This document shows, one piece after another, positions 45,692 to 53,993 of a DNA stretch of 64,000 nt. The stretch's first letter is position 1; each line of letters starts with the position of its first letter. A program made the position numbers and the translations under genes. Origin of the DNA: Methylobacterium gossipiicola (lineage in GTDB: Bacteria > Pseudomonadota > Alphaproteobacteria > Rhizobiales > Beijerinckiaceae); NCBI RefSeq assembly GCF_900113485.1, contig NZ_FOPM01000017.1, forward strand, positions 28,656 through 92,655, read 5' to 3'. The notes under the pieces were generated by a model, which worked only from the letters and a program-made list of their open reading frames with translations, had not been told where the DNA came from and did not search any database.

Positions 45692-46543
45692 ATGCGTCCC
45701 GGGTCCAGAGAGCTGCCGTGGAGCGATGTCGAGTTGATGACCCGGCCCTTGCTCGAGCGGGAACGCGAGCGCGCGCGCGAACGCGTCCGCAAGGCTGGGA
45801 AGGGTGTGAAAGTTTCACAGCCTTCCCGCGCCATGGCGATCGTCGCCCGCCAAGTCGGGATCTCCTACGGGCAGCTCTACAAGATCCAGGCGATCGTCCG
45901 CGCGGCCGAGGCCGATCCGGTGCGGTTCGGCCCGCTCCGCGATGAGATGGACGCGAAGGGCAAGCTCGACGGACCCTACACCAAGCTGAAGCGGGCCCAT
46001 GACGAGGCGCGGGTGCTCGGCCTCGTGCCGGCTGTCGGCCGGTTCCGCACCCTGGTGTGCGACCCGCCCTGGGCCGAGGACAATATTTCGGAATCGGCGG
46101 GGCACGACTACGCCCTGATGTCCCTGGCCGAGATCGAGGCCGTGCCCATCGCCGAATGGGCCGAGGAGCATTGCCACCTCTACCTCTGGGTGACGAACAA
46201 CACGATTCTGCTCGCCCCGCAACTGCTCGCCGCCTGGGGATTTCAGCACAAGACCGTACACACCTGGACCAAACCGCGCCTTGGGCGCGGCCGCTACTTC
46301 CGGAACACAACGGAGCACGTGATCTTCGCCGTGCGCGGCGACCTGCGGACACGGGCGCCCGCGCGCGCCACCCGCACCAACCACGCTTGGCCCGTGGGCG
46401 AGAACAGCGTGAAGCCCGAGGGCTTCTACGACCTCGTGCGCGCCTGCAGCTATCCGCCCTACGGCGAAGCGTTCCAGCGGACCGCGCGGCCCGACTTCGC
46501 GAATCTCTATCAGCCGGCGCCGATGATCGAGGCGGCGGAATGA
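45692..46543 (+). CDS. MT-A70 family adenine DNA methyltransferase
   Basis: 283 aa. N-terminal ~115 residues hold a helix-turn-helix-like block (AMAIVARQVGISYGQLYKIQAIVR); the catalytic domain has DPPW at 124-127 (LVCDPPWAED), the LYLWVTNNTILLAPQLLAAWGF segment, and WTKPRLGRGRYFRNTTEHVIFAVRG, standard for MT-A70-like N6-adenine methyltransferases of phages. Ends with the conserved PxxxY/DLYQP region. A GTG at 45623 overlapping the previous stop would add 23 residues. No restriction enzyme is adjacent, so it is an orphan, possibly protecting phage DNA. Confidence 0.85.
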   Translation: MRPGSRELPWSDVELMTRPLLERERERARERVRKAGKGVKVSQPSRAMAIVARQVGISYGQLYKIQAIVRAAEADPVRFGPLRDEMDAKGKLDGPYTKLKRAHDEARVLGLVPAVGRFRTLVCDPPWAEDNISESAGHDYALMSLAEIEAVPIAEWAEEHCHLYLWVTNNTILLAPQLLAAWGFQHKTVHTWTKPRLGRGRYFRNTTEHVIFAVRGDLRTRAPARATRTNHAWPVGENSVKPEGFYDLVRACSYPPYGEAFQRTARPDFANLYQPAPMIEAAE

Positions 46544-47037
46544 GCGCGTGCCTGGATCCACGCGTGACGCGACCAGCGTCCCCAGGCCCGGGAGCCTGAG
46601 ATGATCCCCGGAGCGCCGCCCTTCCGCGACGACTCCCTCCACACTCGGACTCGGACTCCGTTCCTAAATAGGCGCACTGTCCAGATCGCCGCCGGATCAT
46701 CCGGCTGGGTCGCTCTTCTCCCCTCGCTTCTCGCTTCGCGTCGACGCTGGCCGCCCATCCGCGCGCCACCAGACCGCCCCCCTCAATCGGACACCTGTGC
46801 GCGCCGCGTGATCGGCTGACTCAGCCTGACCTCCGCGACCGCCCCCGCTCGCCCCGCGCCGAAAGCCCCCTTTCGGCGTGACCGGCGAAGCTTTGTCCGA
46901 CGCGCTTCCTCTCCCCATCCGTCCCGGCCGCCGCTCGCCCTCCCGAGTCCGGCGACGGGTTTTCGCGTGCCCGAGGCCGGACCGGCTTCGCGGCCGAGCG
47001 CTCCCCCTTTGCCCGGAGTCCGCCCTAGGCGCCCGCT
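46544..47037 (+). other. Intergenic region before the replication gene
   Basis: About 490 bases with no gene that can be defended. A 72-codon frame at 46601-46819 has low-complexity Arg/Pro/Ser composition. The part 46640-46690 is less GC-rich (around TTCCTAAATAGGC, a short palindrome CCTAAATAGG at 46664-46673) and may hold the promoter for the downstream replication gene. Confidence 0.5.
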
Positions 47038-48144
47038 ATGTCGATCGAAGCCATTTCCTGGGTCATCAAACAAGACATCCCCGACGGCGTCGCCAAGCTC
47101 GTCGCCATGGTGCTGGCCGACTATGCCGACCGGCACACGGGCGAGGCGCATCCGAAGATCCGGCAGCTGGCGCAGGCCTGCTCGCAATCCGAGCGTTCGG
47201 TGCAGCGCAAGCTTCGGGTGCTGCAGGATCTCGACGTCCTCACCATCCAGCTGGGGCACTGCCCGAAATCGGGTCGGCAGCGAGCCAACTCCTACATCCT
47301 GCATCTGCCCGGCGTGGAGCGGCCGGAGCGCCTCGAGCCTTTGCCGAGGGGTGACCAGCCCGGCGCAGGATCGGTCGATGATGGGCCGAGGGGTGACTCT
47401 GGGGCACCCCATGCCGGTGGCGAGGGGTGCCCGTCCGTCACCCGGGAGGGTGACAAGGCTGTCACCGGGGAGGGTGACTCCCCTGTCACCCCCATAGGGA
47501 ATCCGTCAGATTCAACCGTCAGAAGAGATTCCCCCCAACCCCCCGTTGCCGGGGGGCAGGCGCAGGCTGCAAATCCAGTTTTCGGGCAGGACCGGGCCGC
47601 GGATCGCGCCGGCGATGCGCCCCGTTCGCGACCGGGCCGACGTGGGGCGCCGCCCCCGAGCCTGTCGACCGAGGCCGAGGCGCGCTACCGGCAACTCACG
47701 GCGGCGTATCCCGCCGACGGGGTGCGCAGCGCGCGCCTCACCGACGCCCAGGCGGCGTTCGCCGACCTCACCCCGGCCGAGCAGGCCCATGCCGTCCGCG
47801 AAGCGGCGGCCTATGCCGAGCTGTGCCGGCGCCGCGAGCAGCGTCCGAAGGCTCTGCAGACCTGGCTGCGCCACGGATTCGACCGGGCCGGCGCGCGGCC
47901 GGACGGGACGCCGGCCCCGGTCCAAGACCTCGCGGCCATCCGCAACGCCGAGGGAATGCGCCAGGCCGAGCGGGGGAGCTGGCCCACGGGGTGTTCGATC
48001 CTCGTACTCGCCGATTCTGCCGAGGGCGCGGCGTGGGAAGCGTACTTTCTACCGCTCGGGGTGAAGCCGCGCTGGATGCAGCTCTCGGCTGGGCTGGGGG
48101 CCTACCTGCCGAGCAAGAGCCCGCCGGTGCCGGGCGTGGCGTGA
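47038..48144 (+). CDS. Phage replication initiator-like helix-turn-helix protein
   Basis: 368 aa. N-terminal winged helix (residues ~1-85): AISWVIKQDIPDGVAKLVAMVLADYADRHTGEAHPKIRQLAQACSQSERSVQRKLRVLQDLDVL, the type found in phage O/DnaD-like replication proteins. A low-complexity middle (~95-210) is coded by a stretch full of GTGAC repeats. C-terminal part has EARYRQLTAAYPADGVRSARLTDAQAAFADLTPAEQAHAVREAA and RRREQRPKALQTWLRHGF, common in phage replication proteins, and ends PRWMQLSAGLGAYLPSKSPP. The call as initiator is inferred from domain and position. Confidence 0.7.
   Translation: MSIEAISWVIKQDIPDGVAKLVAMVLADYADRHTGEAHPKIRQLAQACSQSERSVQRKLRVLQDLDVLTIQLGHCPKSGRQRANSYILHLPGVERPERLEPLPRGDQPGAGSVDDGPRGDSGAPHAGGEGCPSVTREGDKAVTGEGDSPVTPIGNPSDSTVRRDSPQPPVAGGQAQAANPVFGQDRAADRAGDAPRSRPGRRGAPPPSLSTEAEARYRQLTAAYPADGVRSARLTDAQAAFADLTPAEQAHAVREAAAYAELCRRREQRPKALQTWLRHGFDRAGARPDGTPAPVQDLAAIRNAEGMRQAERGSWPTGCSILVLADSAEGAAWEAYFLPLGVKPRWMQLSAGLGAYLPSKSPPVPGVA
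47344..47490 (+). repeat. GTGAC/GTCAC iteron-like cluster (candidate phage origin)
   Basis: Seven GTGAC or GTCAC words in ~140 bases: GTGAC at 47351, 47393, 47450 and 47474; GTCAC at 47437, 47461 and 47485. The 12-mer CCGAGGGGTGAC is exact at 47344-47355 and 47386-47397, 42 bases apart. GTCACCC/GGGTGAC (47437-47454), GTCACC/GGTGAC (47461-47478) and GGTGAC/GTCACC (47473-47490) form inverted repeats. It lies inside the initiator-like gene, as the lambda origin lies inside gene O. Confidence 0.6.
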
Positions 48145-48222
48145 AGCGCCGAGCGGAGACAGGCTTGAACTCGCCAAATCGCTACTGCTTGCTTGCCCCG
48201 CCTTTGAGGATCGCCCACCGTG

Positions 48223-48579
48223 ATGGCCCCTTGGACCCACAAGGATGTTGAGACTTGGATGGTCCAGGCCGAGCGCGCAGATCCGCGAATCCGCAACGCG
48301 GGCGAGACGCGGCCCCTGACTTGGCCCGATCGACATGTCAGCGATCCAGAGGCGCGCAAGGCCCTCAAGCTCTGGATCTGGTGCGAGGCGCGGGGCTACG
48401 CGTTCTTCGACCTCTGCACACGCCGAGGCATTCCCTACACCACGGCCCTGCGGCGAAAGAATTTGGCGGTCGACCGGATCGTCATGCTGCTCAACCTCGA
48501 AGCATCGTTGGCAGACGATCACCTTGTCGCGGATGCCGGGCGAACTTCACCAAAACTCGGAGATTTGGATGCGCCATAA
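48223..48579 (+). CDS. DUF6362-like phage protein
   Basis: 118 aa. WTHKDVETWMVQAERADPRIRNAGETRPLTWPDRHVSDPEARKALKLWIWCEARGYAFFDLCTRRGIPYTTALRRKNLAVDRIV; the C-terminal GYAFFDLCTRRGIPYTTALRRKNLAVDRI is helix-turn-helix-like, and the whole resembles the DUF6362 small phage proteins. ATG 48223 is used, with GTG 48220 adjacent. Role unknown; likely DNA binding in late-gene control. Confidence 0.55.
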   Translation: MAPWTHKDVETWMVQAERADPRIRNAGETRPLTWPDRHVSDPEARKALKLWIWCEARGYAFFDLCTRRGIPYTTALRRKNLAVDRIVMLLNLEASLADDHLVADAGRTSPKLGDLDAP

Positions 48580-48736
48580 TTTTCCGTGTTTGAGCTGCCG
48601 ACGACCGTCCGCTGAACCTCGCTGATCCCGGCGCTTGGCCCGAATCGGTAAGCCTCAGCGCGAGACTGATGATTAGGGCTTGTCTTTCCAAGGCCCCCCG
48701 AGTCATCTTTGATCAGTCTCACCGAGGGGAAATCAG

Positions 48737-49177
48737 ATGTCGGGCAAACGTGATGACGGCAATCCTACCTCGTACCAGGCTTTCGCGGGAGACGGGGATC
48801 CCTTTCCACATCTGCGTGCCAAACCTCAGGGACTTACCCTAAATGCGGTTACCCCTGGTGAGTTTTTGGGTACCGGTGAATATCGCGCGCAGCAGGCGGA
48901 AGGCTCAGTCACGTTGACTGCGACGGGTGGAGCTCCGGTCAACGTCGTAGTGAAACTCGTTCAGTCGCTTACGGGATTGTTCCCGCCGATGTTCGCCCTA
49001 GTTTTTGTACTTCCGGACAGTGACCTTCTCGAGCAAAAATCTTTCATTACGACCGCGAAGTTCACGGCCGCAGAGCCGGTGGATACAGTGCGAGTTAAAG
49101 ATGCGGATGGTTGGCACGAAGTACCTGTCGAACAGGTCGCTGGGCAAAACGCAGGATCCGATCACGGGAATTCGTAG
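48737..49177 (+). CDS. Hypothetical protein (146 aa), prophage accessory
   Basis: 146 aa. Has a strand-rich middle (GSVTLTATGGAPVNVVVKLVQSLTGLFPPMFALVFVLPDSDL) and VDTVRVKDADGWHEVPVEQV. GGGGAAA precedes ATG 48737. Followed by a strong hairpin at 49271-49301. No family recognised. It sits at the left edge of the accessory cargo region, with lower GC than the head genes. Confidence 0.5.
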   Translation: MSGKRDDGNPTSYQAFAGDGDPFPHLRAKPQGLTLNAVTPGEFLGTGEYRAQQAEGSVTLTATGGAPVNVVVKLVQSLTGLFPPMFALVFVLPDSDLLEQKSFITTAKFTAAEPVDTVRVKDADGWHEVPVEQVAGQNAGSDHGNS

Positions 49178-49270
49178 GTGATCCTCCTCAAATTCCGGCG
49201 CCCTCTGAGGACAAGCGAAACTCATCGTATTTCATAGCGCTGCTACAAGGGGCTTGCGTCCCCCACTCCG

Positions 49271-49307
49271 CACTGATCTCGAGCATAAGTCGAGATCAGT
49301 GTATTTT
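49271..49307 (+). terminator. Terminator hairpin left of the cargo region
   Basis: Perfect 12-base arms CACTGATCTCGA (49271-49282) and TCGAGATCAGTG (49290-49301), seven-base loop, then TATTTT. The arm symmetry means it could act in both directions. Confidence 0.7.
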
Positions 49308-49381
49308 CTGCCCTGGCAGTTGACAGTGGTTAATGGGAGCCAGACCACAAGCAACATCGGACACATCGGTGGGGCAGGGCC

Positions 49382-50005
49382 GTGGCACGACGCAGAGGTA
49401 AGAAGGTCGTTTCCTTGGCCGTGGTGCGCGCCTTGAACGCGATCCCGACCACCACGCTGGACGGTGAGAACGATCCGACCCCGGAGCGCCTGATGCAGGC
49501 CGGCGTCACGGTGGCTATGCAACTCGGGACAGGGCGTGTCCAGATCATCGGTACCGGCCCGGTCGTCCTCGGGGGCGACAGGGTGGTGCGGCTCAGCGAA
49601 GCCCCGCTCGATCGGCTATTCTCCCGCACCAGGCTCGACCCGGTGGATCACGACCACAACCGCCAGCTCTACGAGGCCGGCGACAAGCTGCGCACGCACC
49701 ATCATTATGCCGGGCTGTCCGGGATCGCCGCCAACGACCCGAACCATTCCGGCGGCGGCAGCGCGGCGCACCGCACGCCGATCTCCGAGACCATGGAGCG
49801 CCACCGGCGGGCGCTGCGGATCGCGGAATCGGCGATGGATGCCGGGGATTGGCGTGTCGTCGTCGACGTCGTTGGGCTGGAGGTGACGCTGGCGGCGGCT
49901 GGACGGGCCGTGGGGTTCGGGAACGATGAGGCCGCCGCGGCTGTGGCGTTGGATCGGTTGCGACGCGGGCTCGGTTTCTTAGCAGAGTTGTGGGGATTTA
50001 ATTAA
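49382..50005 (+). CDS. Phage early/late regulator-like hypothetical protein
   Basis: 207 aa, ATG-like start at 49382 in GTG context (GTGGCACGACGC). Sequence has a basic N-terminus (ARRRGKKVVSLAVV), a middle strand block (VQIIGTGPVVLGGDRVVRLSEAPLDRLF), and a helical C-terminal half: NRQLYEAGDKLRTHHHYAGLSG ... ETMERHRRALRIAESAMDAGDWRVVVDVVGLEVTLAAAGRAVG ... AAVALDRLRRGLGFLAELWG. The C-terminal half distantly recalls DUF6456-like phage proteins, but I would not assign it. Position after the replication region would fit a late regulator. Confidence 0.5.
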   Translation: MARRRGKKVVSLAVVRALNAIPTTTLDGENDPTPERLMQAGVTVAMQLGTGRVQIIGTGPVVLGGDRVVRLSEAPLDRLFSRTRLDPVDHDHNRQLYEAGDKLRTHHHYAGLSGIAANDPNHSGGGSAAHRTPISETMERHRRALRIAESAMDAGDWRVVVDVVGLEVTLAAAGRAVGFGNDEAAAAVALDRLRRGLGFLAELWGFN

Positions 50006-50209
50006 AATCTTGATTGCCGCAAGTAATTGATCTTTTCCTCGATCACGTGAGACTGAAATCTTCGCAGTCATTTGGTTTATGACATTTGGCGACGGTGCGT
50101 TTCCTAGGAATCGAAAACCCACACGAAGCTCGATCCCTACCCTTGCGTTTGAGGGGGAAAATTTACATGGTTCCTGTAGAAACCTGCGGTTCCGCGGGGA
50201 GGACCCCTG

Positions 50210-51493
50210 ATGCTCATCGAATTTTCGGCCACCAATTTTCGGTCGATTAAAACTCGCCAGACCCTCTCGCTGGTCGCGGGCTCATCAAACATCGTTCGGC
50301 AAACAAAGAGCTTCAAAACGGGTCTCCGTCCCGCTCCGTATCTTCTCAGAGCAGCTGCTATTTACGGCGCCAACGGCGCAGGCAAGACATCTCTGATCAA
50401 AGCTATAGCTTTTCTACAAAGGTTTATTATCACATCATCGCGTGACCGCGAACCCAATACGGATATAAGTGGCGTCATCCCTTACTTGTTTTCCTCGTCA
50501 ACCCGAGATGAGCCCAGCGAATTCGAAATATCTTTTATTACAGAGGATAAAATATATCAATACGGTTTTATTATAGATAAGCATCGAGTTTATAAAGAAT
50601 GGCTGTATCAAACTCAAAAAGGAGCCAGGTCGGTCCGATTAATAGATCGATCATACAATTCTTCTTCCAAAGAGTATGAAATATATGTAAATCCCTCTTT
50701 AGAAGGAGCAAAATCAGCCTGGAAAACTAGTACTCGCCCCGACGCTTTGCTATTCAGCACGGCAGTAAGCTTGAATTCATCAGGTCTAAAGATCCCTTAC
50801 GATTGGATAAGCAAAAAACTCAGGGTGATACAGAGCGACGACAGGGTATCACCCAGCTTCACCACCAAAATGTGCAACAAAAACAAAGACGAAAGGGTAA
50901 TGAAGTTTATCAATGACGTCGGACTCGATGTTGTTGATCTTTACTTAGAAGAGGTCGATGTAACAAAACAGAAAGGCTTCCGGCATCTTCCGCAAGAAAT
51001 TGCAGAATTTGTTTTGAAGAATTCTTCAAATAAAAAGGTCGAGGAGATTCATTGCGCTCACATTGATGAAGAGGGAGAACAAGTCCTGCTTCCGTTTGAC
51101 CAGGAGTCAGATGGTACGCGGGCGCTTGTATCTCTTGCAGGTCCGTGGATTGATACTGCGGACAGCGGAATCACCTTATTTGTAGATGAGCTGCACAACA
51201 GCCTCCATCCATTTGCCCTGAAATATCTGATCGAAAACTATTTTACCAATGCGATAGGCAATGGTGGGGGACAGCTTATATTTACAACGCACGATATATT
51301 CCCGATGGAGGATGTTGCACTTCATAGAGACCAAATTTGGTTTGTCGAAAAACCAGTTAGTGGCGGGACGCAACTAGTTCCACTCTCAGACTATAAAGTC
51401 CGGAGCGGAGAATCATATAAAACAGGGTACATCAAAGGAAGATATGGAGGCGTTCCAATCACTAAATCACGATCTGTGATCATCCCAAGTTAG
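50210..51493 (+). CDS. AAA15-family ATPase, AbiLi/RloA-like anti-phage defence component
   Basis: 427 aa OLD/ABC-type ATPase. N-terminal MLIEFSATNFRSIKTRQTLSLVAG, Walker A GANGAGKT (53-60), Walker B/signature half with LFVDELHNSLHPFALKYLI (Asp326, Glu327) and the His-switch FTTHDIFPMEDVALHRDQIWFVEK. The region ~110-300 between the motifs is the AAA15 insertion. Strongly AT-rich codon use versus the host. Paired 56 bases downstream with a RloB-type Toprim gene, the pattern of AbiL (AbiLi-AbiLii) and RloA-RloB systems, which cause abortive infection or suicide upon phage attack. Confidence 0.85.
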   Translation: MLIEFSATNFRSIKTRQTLSLVAGSSNIVRQTKSFKTGLRPAPYLLRAAAIYGANGAGKTSLIKAIAFLQRFIITSSRDREPNTDISGVIPYLFSSSTRDEPSEFEISFITEDKIYQYGFIIDKHRVYKEWLYQTQKGARSVRLIDRSYNSSSKEYEIYVNPSLEGAKSAWKTSTRPDALLFSTAVSLNSSGLKIPYDWISKKLRVIQSDDRVSPSFTTKMCNKNKDERVMKFINDVGLDVVDLYLEEVDVTKQKGFRHLPQEIAEFVLKNSSNKKVEEIHCAHIDEEGEQVLLPFDQESDGTRALVSLAGPWIDTADSGITLFVDELHNSLHPFALKYLIENYFTNAIGNGGGQLIFTTHDIFPMEDVALHRDQIWFVEKPVSGGTQLVPLSDYKVRSGESYKTGYIKGRYGGVPITKSRSVIIPS

Positions 51494-51549
51494 GGTTCCT
51501 AAAGATTTATAACTTTGATGGTATGGATACAGATCGATAGAGATTAGGC

Positions 51550-52203
51550 ATGTCGCAAGCCAAAACTGATTTTTCGAGAAAAAAGGCATCCCGAAAATCA
51601 AGGGACACTGTCCTAATCGTTTGTGAAGGAAAGAAAACTGAACCACAGTACTTTAGGGATATGATTGCCGATTTGGGGTTGAGCAGTGCAGATGTGCGTA
51701 TTTGCGGCGGAGAGTGTGGAACAGACCCTCTATCGGTAATAAATTATGCAATCAAAATTCTCAAAGATTCCCCGAGAGGCTTCGACTATACTTATTGCGT
51801 CATTGATCGAGATACGCACGCAAATTTCGACGCCGCATTGTCACAAGCCATCTCTCAAAAATCCCGAAAAACTAATAGTTTTGAGGTAACTTGGTCGGAT
51901 CCCTGCTTCGAATATTGGATTTTACTGCATTTTGGGTATTCAGCGAAGCCTTATATGCGTGCAGGACGCTTGAGTAGCTGCGATGCAGTTATTAAGGACC
52001 TTAAATCACATCTGGGGGATTATGAAAAAAACAATCTGGGTTTATACAAATCGCTAAAAACAAGTTATAATACTGCAAGATTACATGCGGTGAGGCGAAA
52101 TGAGGAATGCAAAGACCAGGGTGGAACAAACCCATCTACATTGATCCATATTGTATGCAGCAAACTCCACGAAATTTCTGAGGATGCGAAGCCCAAGAAC
52201 TAG
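51550..52203 (+). CDS. RloB/AbiLii-like Toprim nuclease-type effector
   Basis: 217 aa. RloB family: basic N-terminus (FSRKKASRKSR), strand VLIVCEGKKTEPQYFRDM with the Toprim Glu (Glu26), and the acidic pair of the Toprim motif in YCVIDRDTHANF (Asp86, Asp88). FEVTWSDPCFEYWILLHFGYS (S-x-PCFE-x-W) is the RloB hallmark. C-terminal half is Lys/Asn/Ser-rich. AT-rich like the ATPase gene. It is the likely effector cutting RNA or DNA when its ATPase partner senses infection; the exact target cannot be read. Confidence 0.88.
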   Translation: MSQAKTDFSRKKASRKSRDTVLIVCEGKKTEPQYFRDMIADLGLSSADVRICGGECGTDPLSVINYAIKILKDSPRGFDYTYCVIDRDTHANFDAALSQAISQKSRKTNSFEVTWSDPCFEYWILLHFGYSAKPYMRAGRLSSCDAVIKDLKSHLGDYEKNNLGLYKSLKTSYNTARLHAVRRNEECKDQGGTNPSTLIHIVCSKLHEISEDAKPKN

Positions 52204-52310
52204 GTCCATTCTGGTGCTATAGAATTTTCCAGTGCCGGAAACGCCCGCTACAAACCTTCAGTCTGTTGACAGCCCCGGGGCCGAACCTGTACAGTCAGGA
52301 TGAATGACGC

Positions 52311-52347
52311 ACTGCGCCCCGCACCGAACACGGTGGCGGGGCGCAGT
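52311..52347. terminator. Hairpin right of the defence cassette
   Basis: Arms ACTGCGCCCCGC (52311-52322) and GCGGGGCGCAGT (52336-52347), with ACCG/CGGT continuing the stem and an AACA loop, then TGTTTCC. About 110 bases after the RloB-like gene. The T-run is weak, so it may be a bidirectional or partial terminator. Confidence 0.6.
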
Positions 52348-52375
52348 TGTTTCCACTCCCATTTTCAGGCCCGCC

Positions 52376-52651
52376 ATGCCCTTCCTCGCCCAATGCGCCG
52401 GGGAGCTGGACGCGCTCGTCCGGAAGGGACGCACCATCTCGCTCGGCGACCGCAACCCGGAACAGCCCTACGCCGATCTCGATGCGCTGCTCTTCGAAAT
52501 GGGGCAGCTTGCCGAGCGGATCCGGTCCGGACTGACGGCCCCCCCGGTTCACCTCGCGAACGATCGCGGCGCCTGGCACGGGCCGAGCGTCGTCGTAGTC
52601 ACAGGCCGGGAGCAGATCCTGTGCGCGCCTGGTCGGAGCCCGCGCCGATGA
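52376..52651 (+). CDS. Small hypothetical phage protein
   Basis: 91 aa: FLAQCAGELDALVRKGRTISLGDRNPEQPYADLDALLFEMGQLAERIRSG then VVVVTGREQILCAPGRS. ATG 52376; an earlier frame to 52304 passes through the hairpin. ATGA overlap with the next gene. No family recognised. Confidence 0.5.
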   Translation: MPFLAQCAGELDALVRKGRTISLGDRNPEQPYADLDALLFEMGQLAERIRSGLTAPPVHLANDRGAWHGPSVVVVTGREQILCAPGRSPRR

Positions 52652-52959
52652 GCCGGGCCCCTACCGCCTTCGCGGCCGAGCTTCGCACAGACGCGCGCAG
52701 GCTTCGGGAGATGGCGGACACCCTGGAGCGCCGCGCGATCGCACAGGATCGACTTGCCGGGACCGCGCCAGGCGAGGACACATCATTAGGCATTCCCTCG
52801 GCTTCTGTCGTGAACAGGGCTGACGCCTATCGCGTCGTCAGGGTGGAGCGGATCCCCCAACTGGTGGCCCGAGGTCGATTGGCGATCGACGAGGAGCATT
52901 GCGCGTTCGGGCTCCGCTCCGTCGGATCCGCGCTGGCACCGACCCACGCCGACACCTAA
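52648..52959 (+). CDS. Small hypothetical phage protein
   Basis: 103 aa. N-terminal helix FAAELRTDARRLREMADTLERRAIAQDRLAG and a C-terminal half SVVNRADAYRVVRVERIPQLVARGRLAIDEEHCAFGLR. Overlaps the previous gene by four bases. No family recognised. Confidence 0.5.
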   Translation: MSRAPTAFAAELRTDARRLREMADTLERRAIAQDRLAGTAPGEDTSLGIPSASVVNRADAYRVVRVERIPQLVARGRLAIDEEHCAFGLRSVGSALAPTHADT

Positions 52960-53006
52960 CCCGGCGCCCCCACCGCGTCCGGGCCGTCCATATTTGGGAA
53001 GCGCCC

Positions 53007-53993
53007 ATGTCGCAGTTGCCGGTGCCGGTCGCACCGGCCGACATGGTCGTCGACGAACCCCGCGATCCCACGCCCGCCTTCCTGGCGGCGCTGGGGAGCG
53101 CGCGGGCTTACGCCGAGGTGTCCAAGGCCACCCGGACGGTGGAGGCCTACCGCCAGGCCTTCGACGCGTTCCGGGATTGGTGCGCCGGCATGGGCGAGGA
53201 GCCCCTGCCGGCGTCAGCGGCGACCACGGCGAGCTATCTCGCCGGCCTCGCCGACCGGGGGCTGAAGGCCTCCAGCATCGATCTGCACGCGGCAGCCATC
53301 GCGTTCATGCATCGCAAGGCCGGCCGGGAGCCGCCGACCAACGCCGAGTTGGTCAAGGAGGTGGTTCGCGGGATCCGGCGCAGCATCGGCACGAAGGTGA
53401 CCCGCAAGGCACCGGCCACGGCCGAGGCGCTGAAGACAATGCTCCGGAGGATCCCGGACACGCTGATCGGGAAGCGCGATCGCGCGCTGCTCCTCATCGG
53501 CTTCGCGGCGGCCCTGCGCCGCTCCGAGCTGGTGGCCCTGCAGGTGTCCGACCTCGAGCGGTCGCCCGAGGGCATCGTCATCCACATCGTCCGGTCGAAG
53601 ACCGACCAGGAGGGCGCCGGCCACACGGTGCCGGTGCCGGCGGGCTCGAAGCTGAAGCCGGTCCAGGCCCTGGACGCCTGGCTCGCCGGCGCGTCGATCG
53701 TCTCCGGCCCCGTGTTCCGGCCCATCGCCAAGGGCGGTCGGGTCGGGCTCAACGCCCTGTCGGACCGGGCCGTCGCGCAGATCGTCAAGGATCGCGCGGC
53801 TGCGGCCGGGCTCGATGCCACGCTGTTCGCCGGCCACTCCCTGCGGGCCGGCTTCGTCACCTCCGCCCTCGAGGCGGGCGCCGACGTGCTGAAGGTGATG
53901 CAGATCACCCGCCACACCCAAACCAGCACGCTGCAAGCCTACGACCGGCGCGCTCAGGCTTTCAAGAACCACGCCGGCAGCAAGTTCCTATGA
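53007..53993 (+). CDS. Second tyrosine recombinase (XerC/D-like site-specific integrase)
   Basis: 328 aa. Core-binding domain ~25-125 (ATRTVEAYRQAFDAFRDWCAG ... STIDLHAAAIAFMHRK type). Catalytic residues complete: Arg171 in FAAALRRSELVAL, Lys198 in RSKTDQEG, His277-x-x-Arg280 in GHSLRAGFVTSA, His303 in ITRHTQTST, Tyr312 in LQAYDRRA. It differs from the 39853-40908 integrase, which has Gln in place of the second His. It faces right, within the early/late region, far from the attachment site. Shares an ATGA overlap with the next small gene. Confidence 0.88.
   Translation: MSQLPVPVAPADMVVDEPRDPTPAFLAALGSARAYAEVSKATRTVEAYRQAFDAFRDWCAGMGEEPLPASAATTASYLAGLADRGLKASSIDLHAAAIAFMHRKAGREPPTNAELVKEVVRGIRRSIGTKVTRKAPATAEALKTMLRRIPDTLIGKRDRALLLIGFAAALRRSELVALQVSDLERSPEGIVIHIVRSKTDQEGAGHTVPVPAGSKLKPVQALDAWLAGASIVSGPVFRPIAKGGRVGLNALSDRAVAQIVKDRAAAAGLDATLFAGHSLRAGFVTSALEAGADVLKVMQITRHTQTSTLQAYDRRAQAFKNHAGSKFL

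Noticed and set aside
46601..46819. 72-codon frame before the replication gene
   Set aside because: Low-complexity composition and no ribosome-site or family support.
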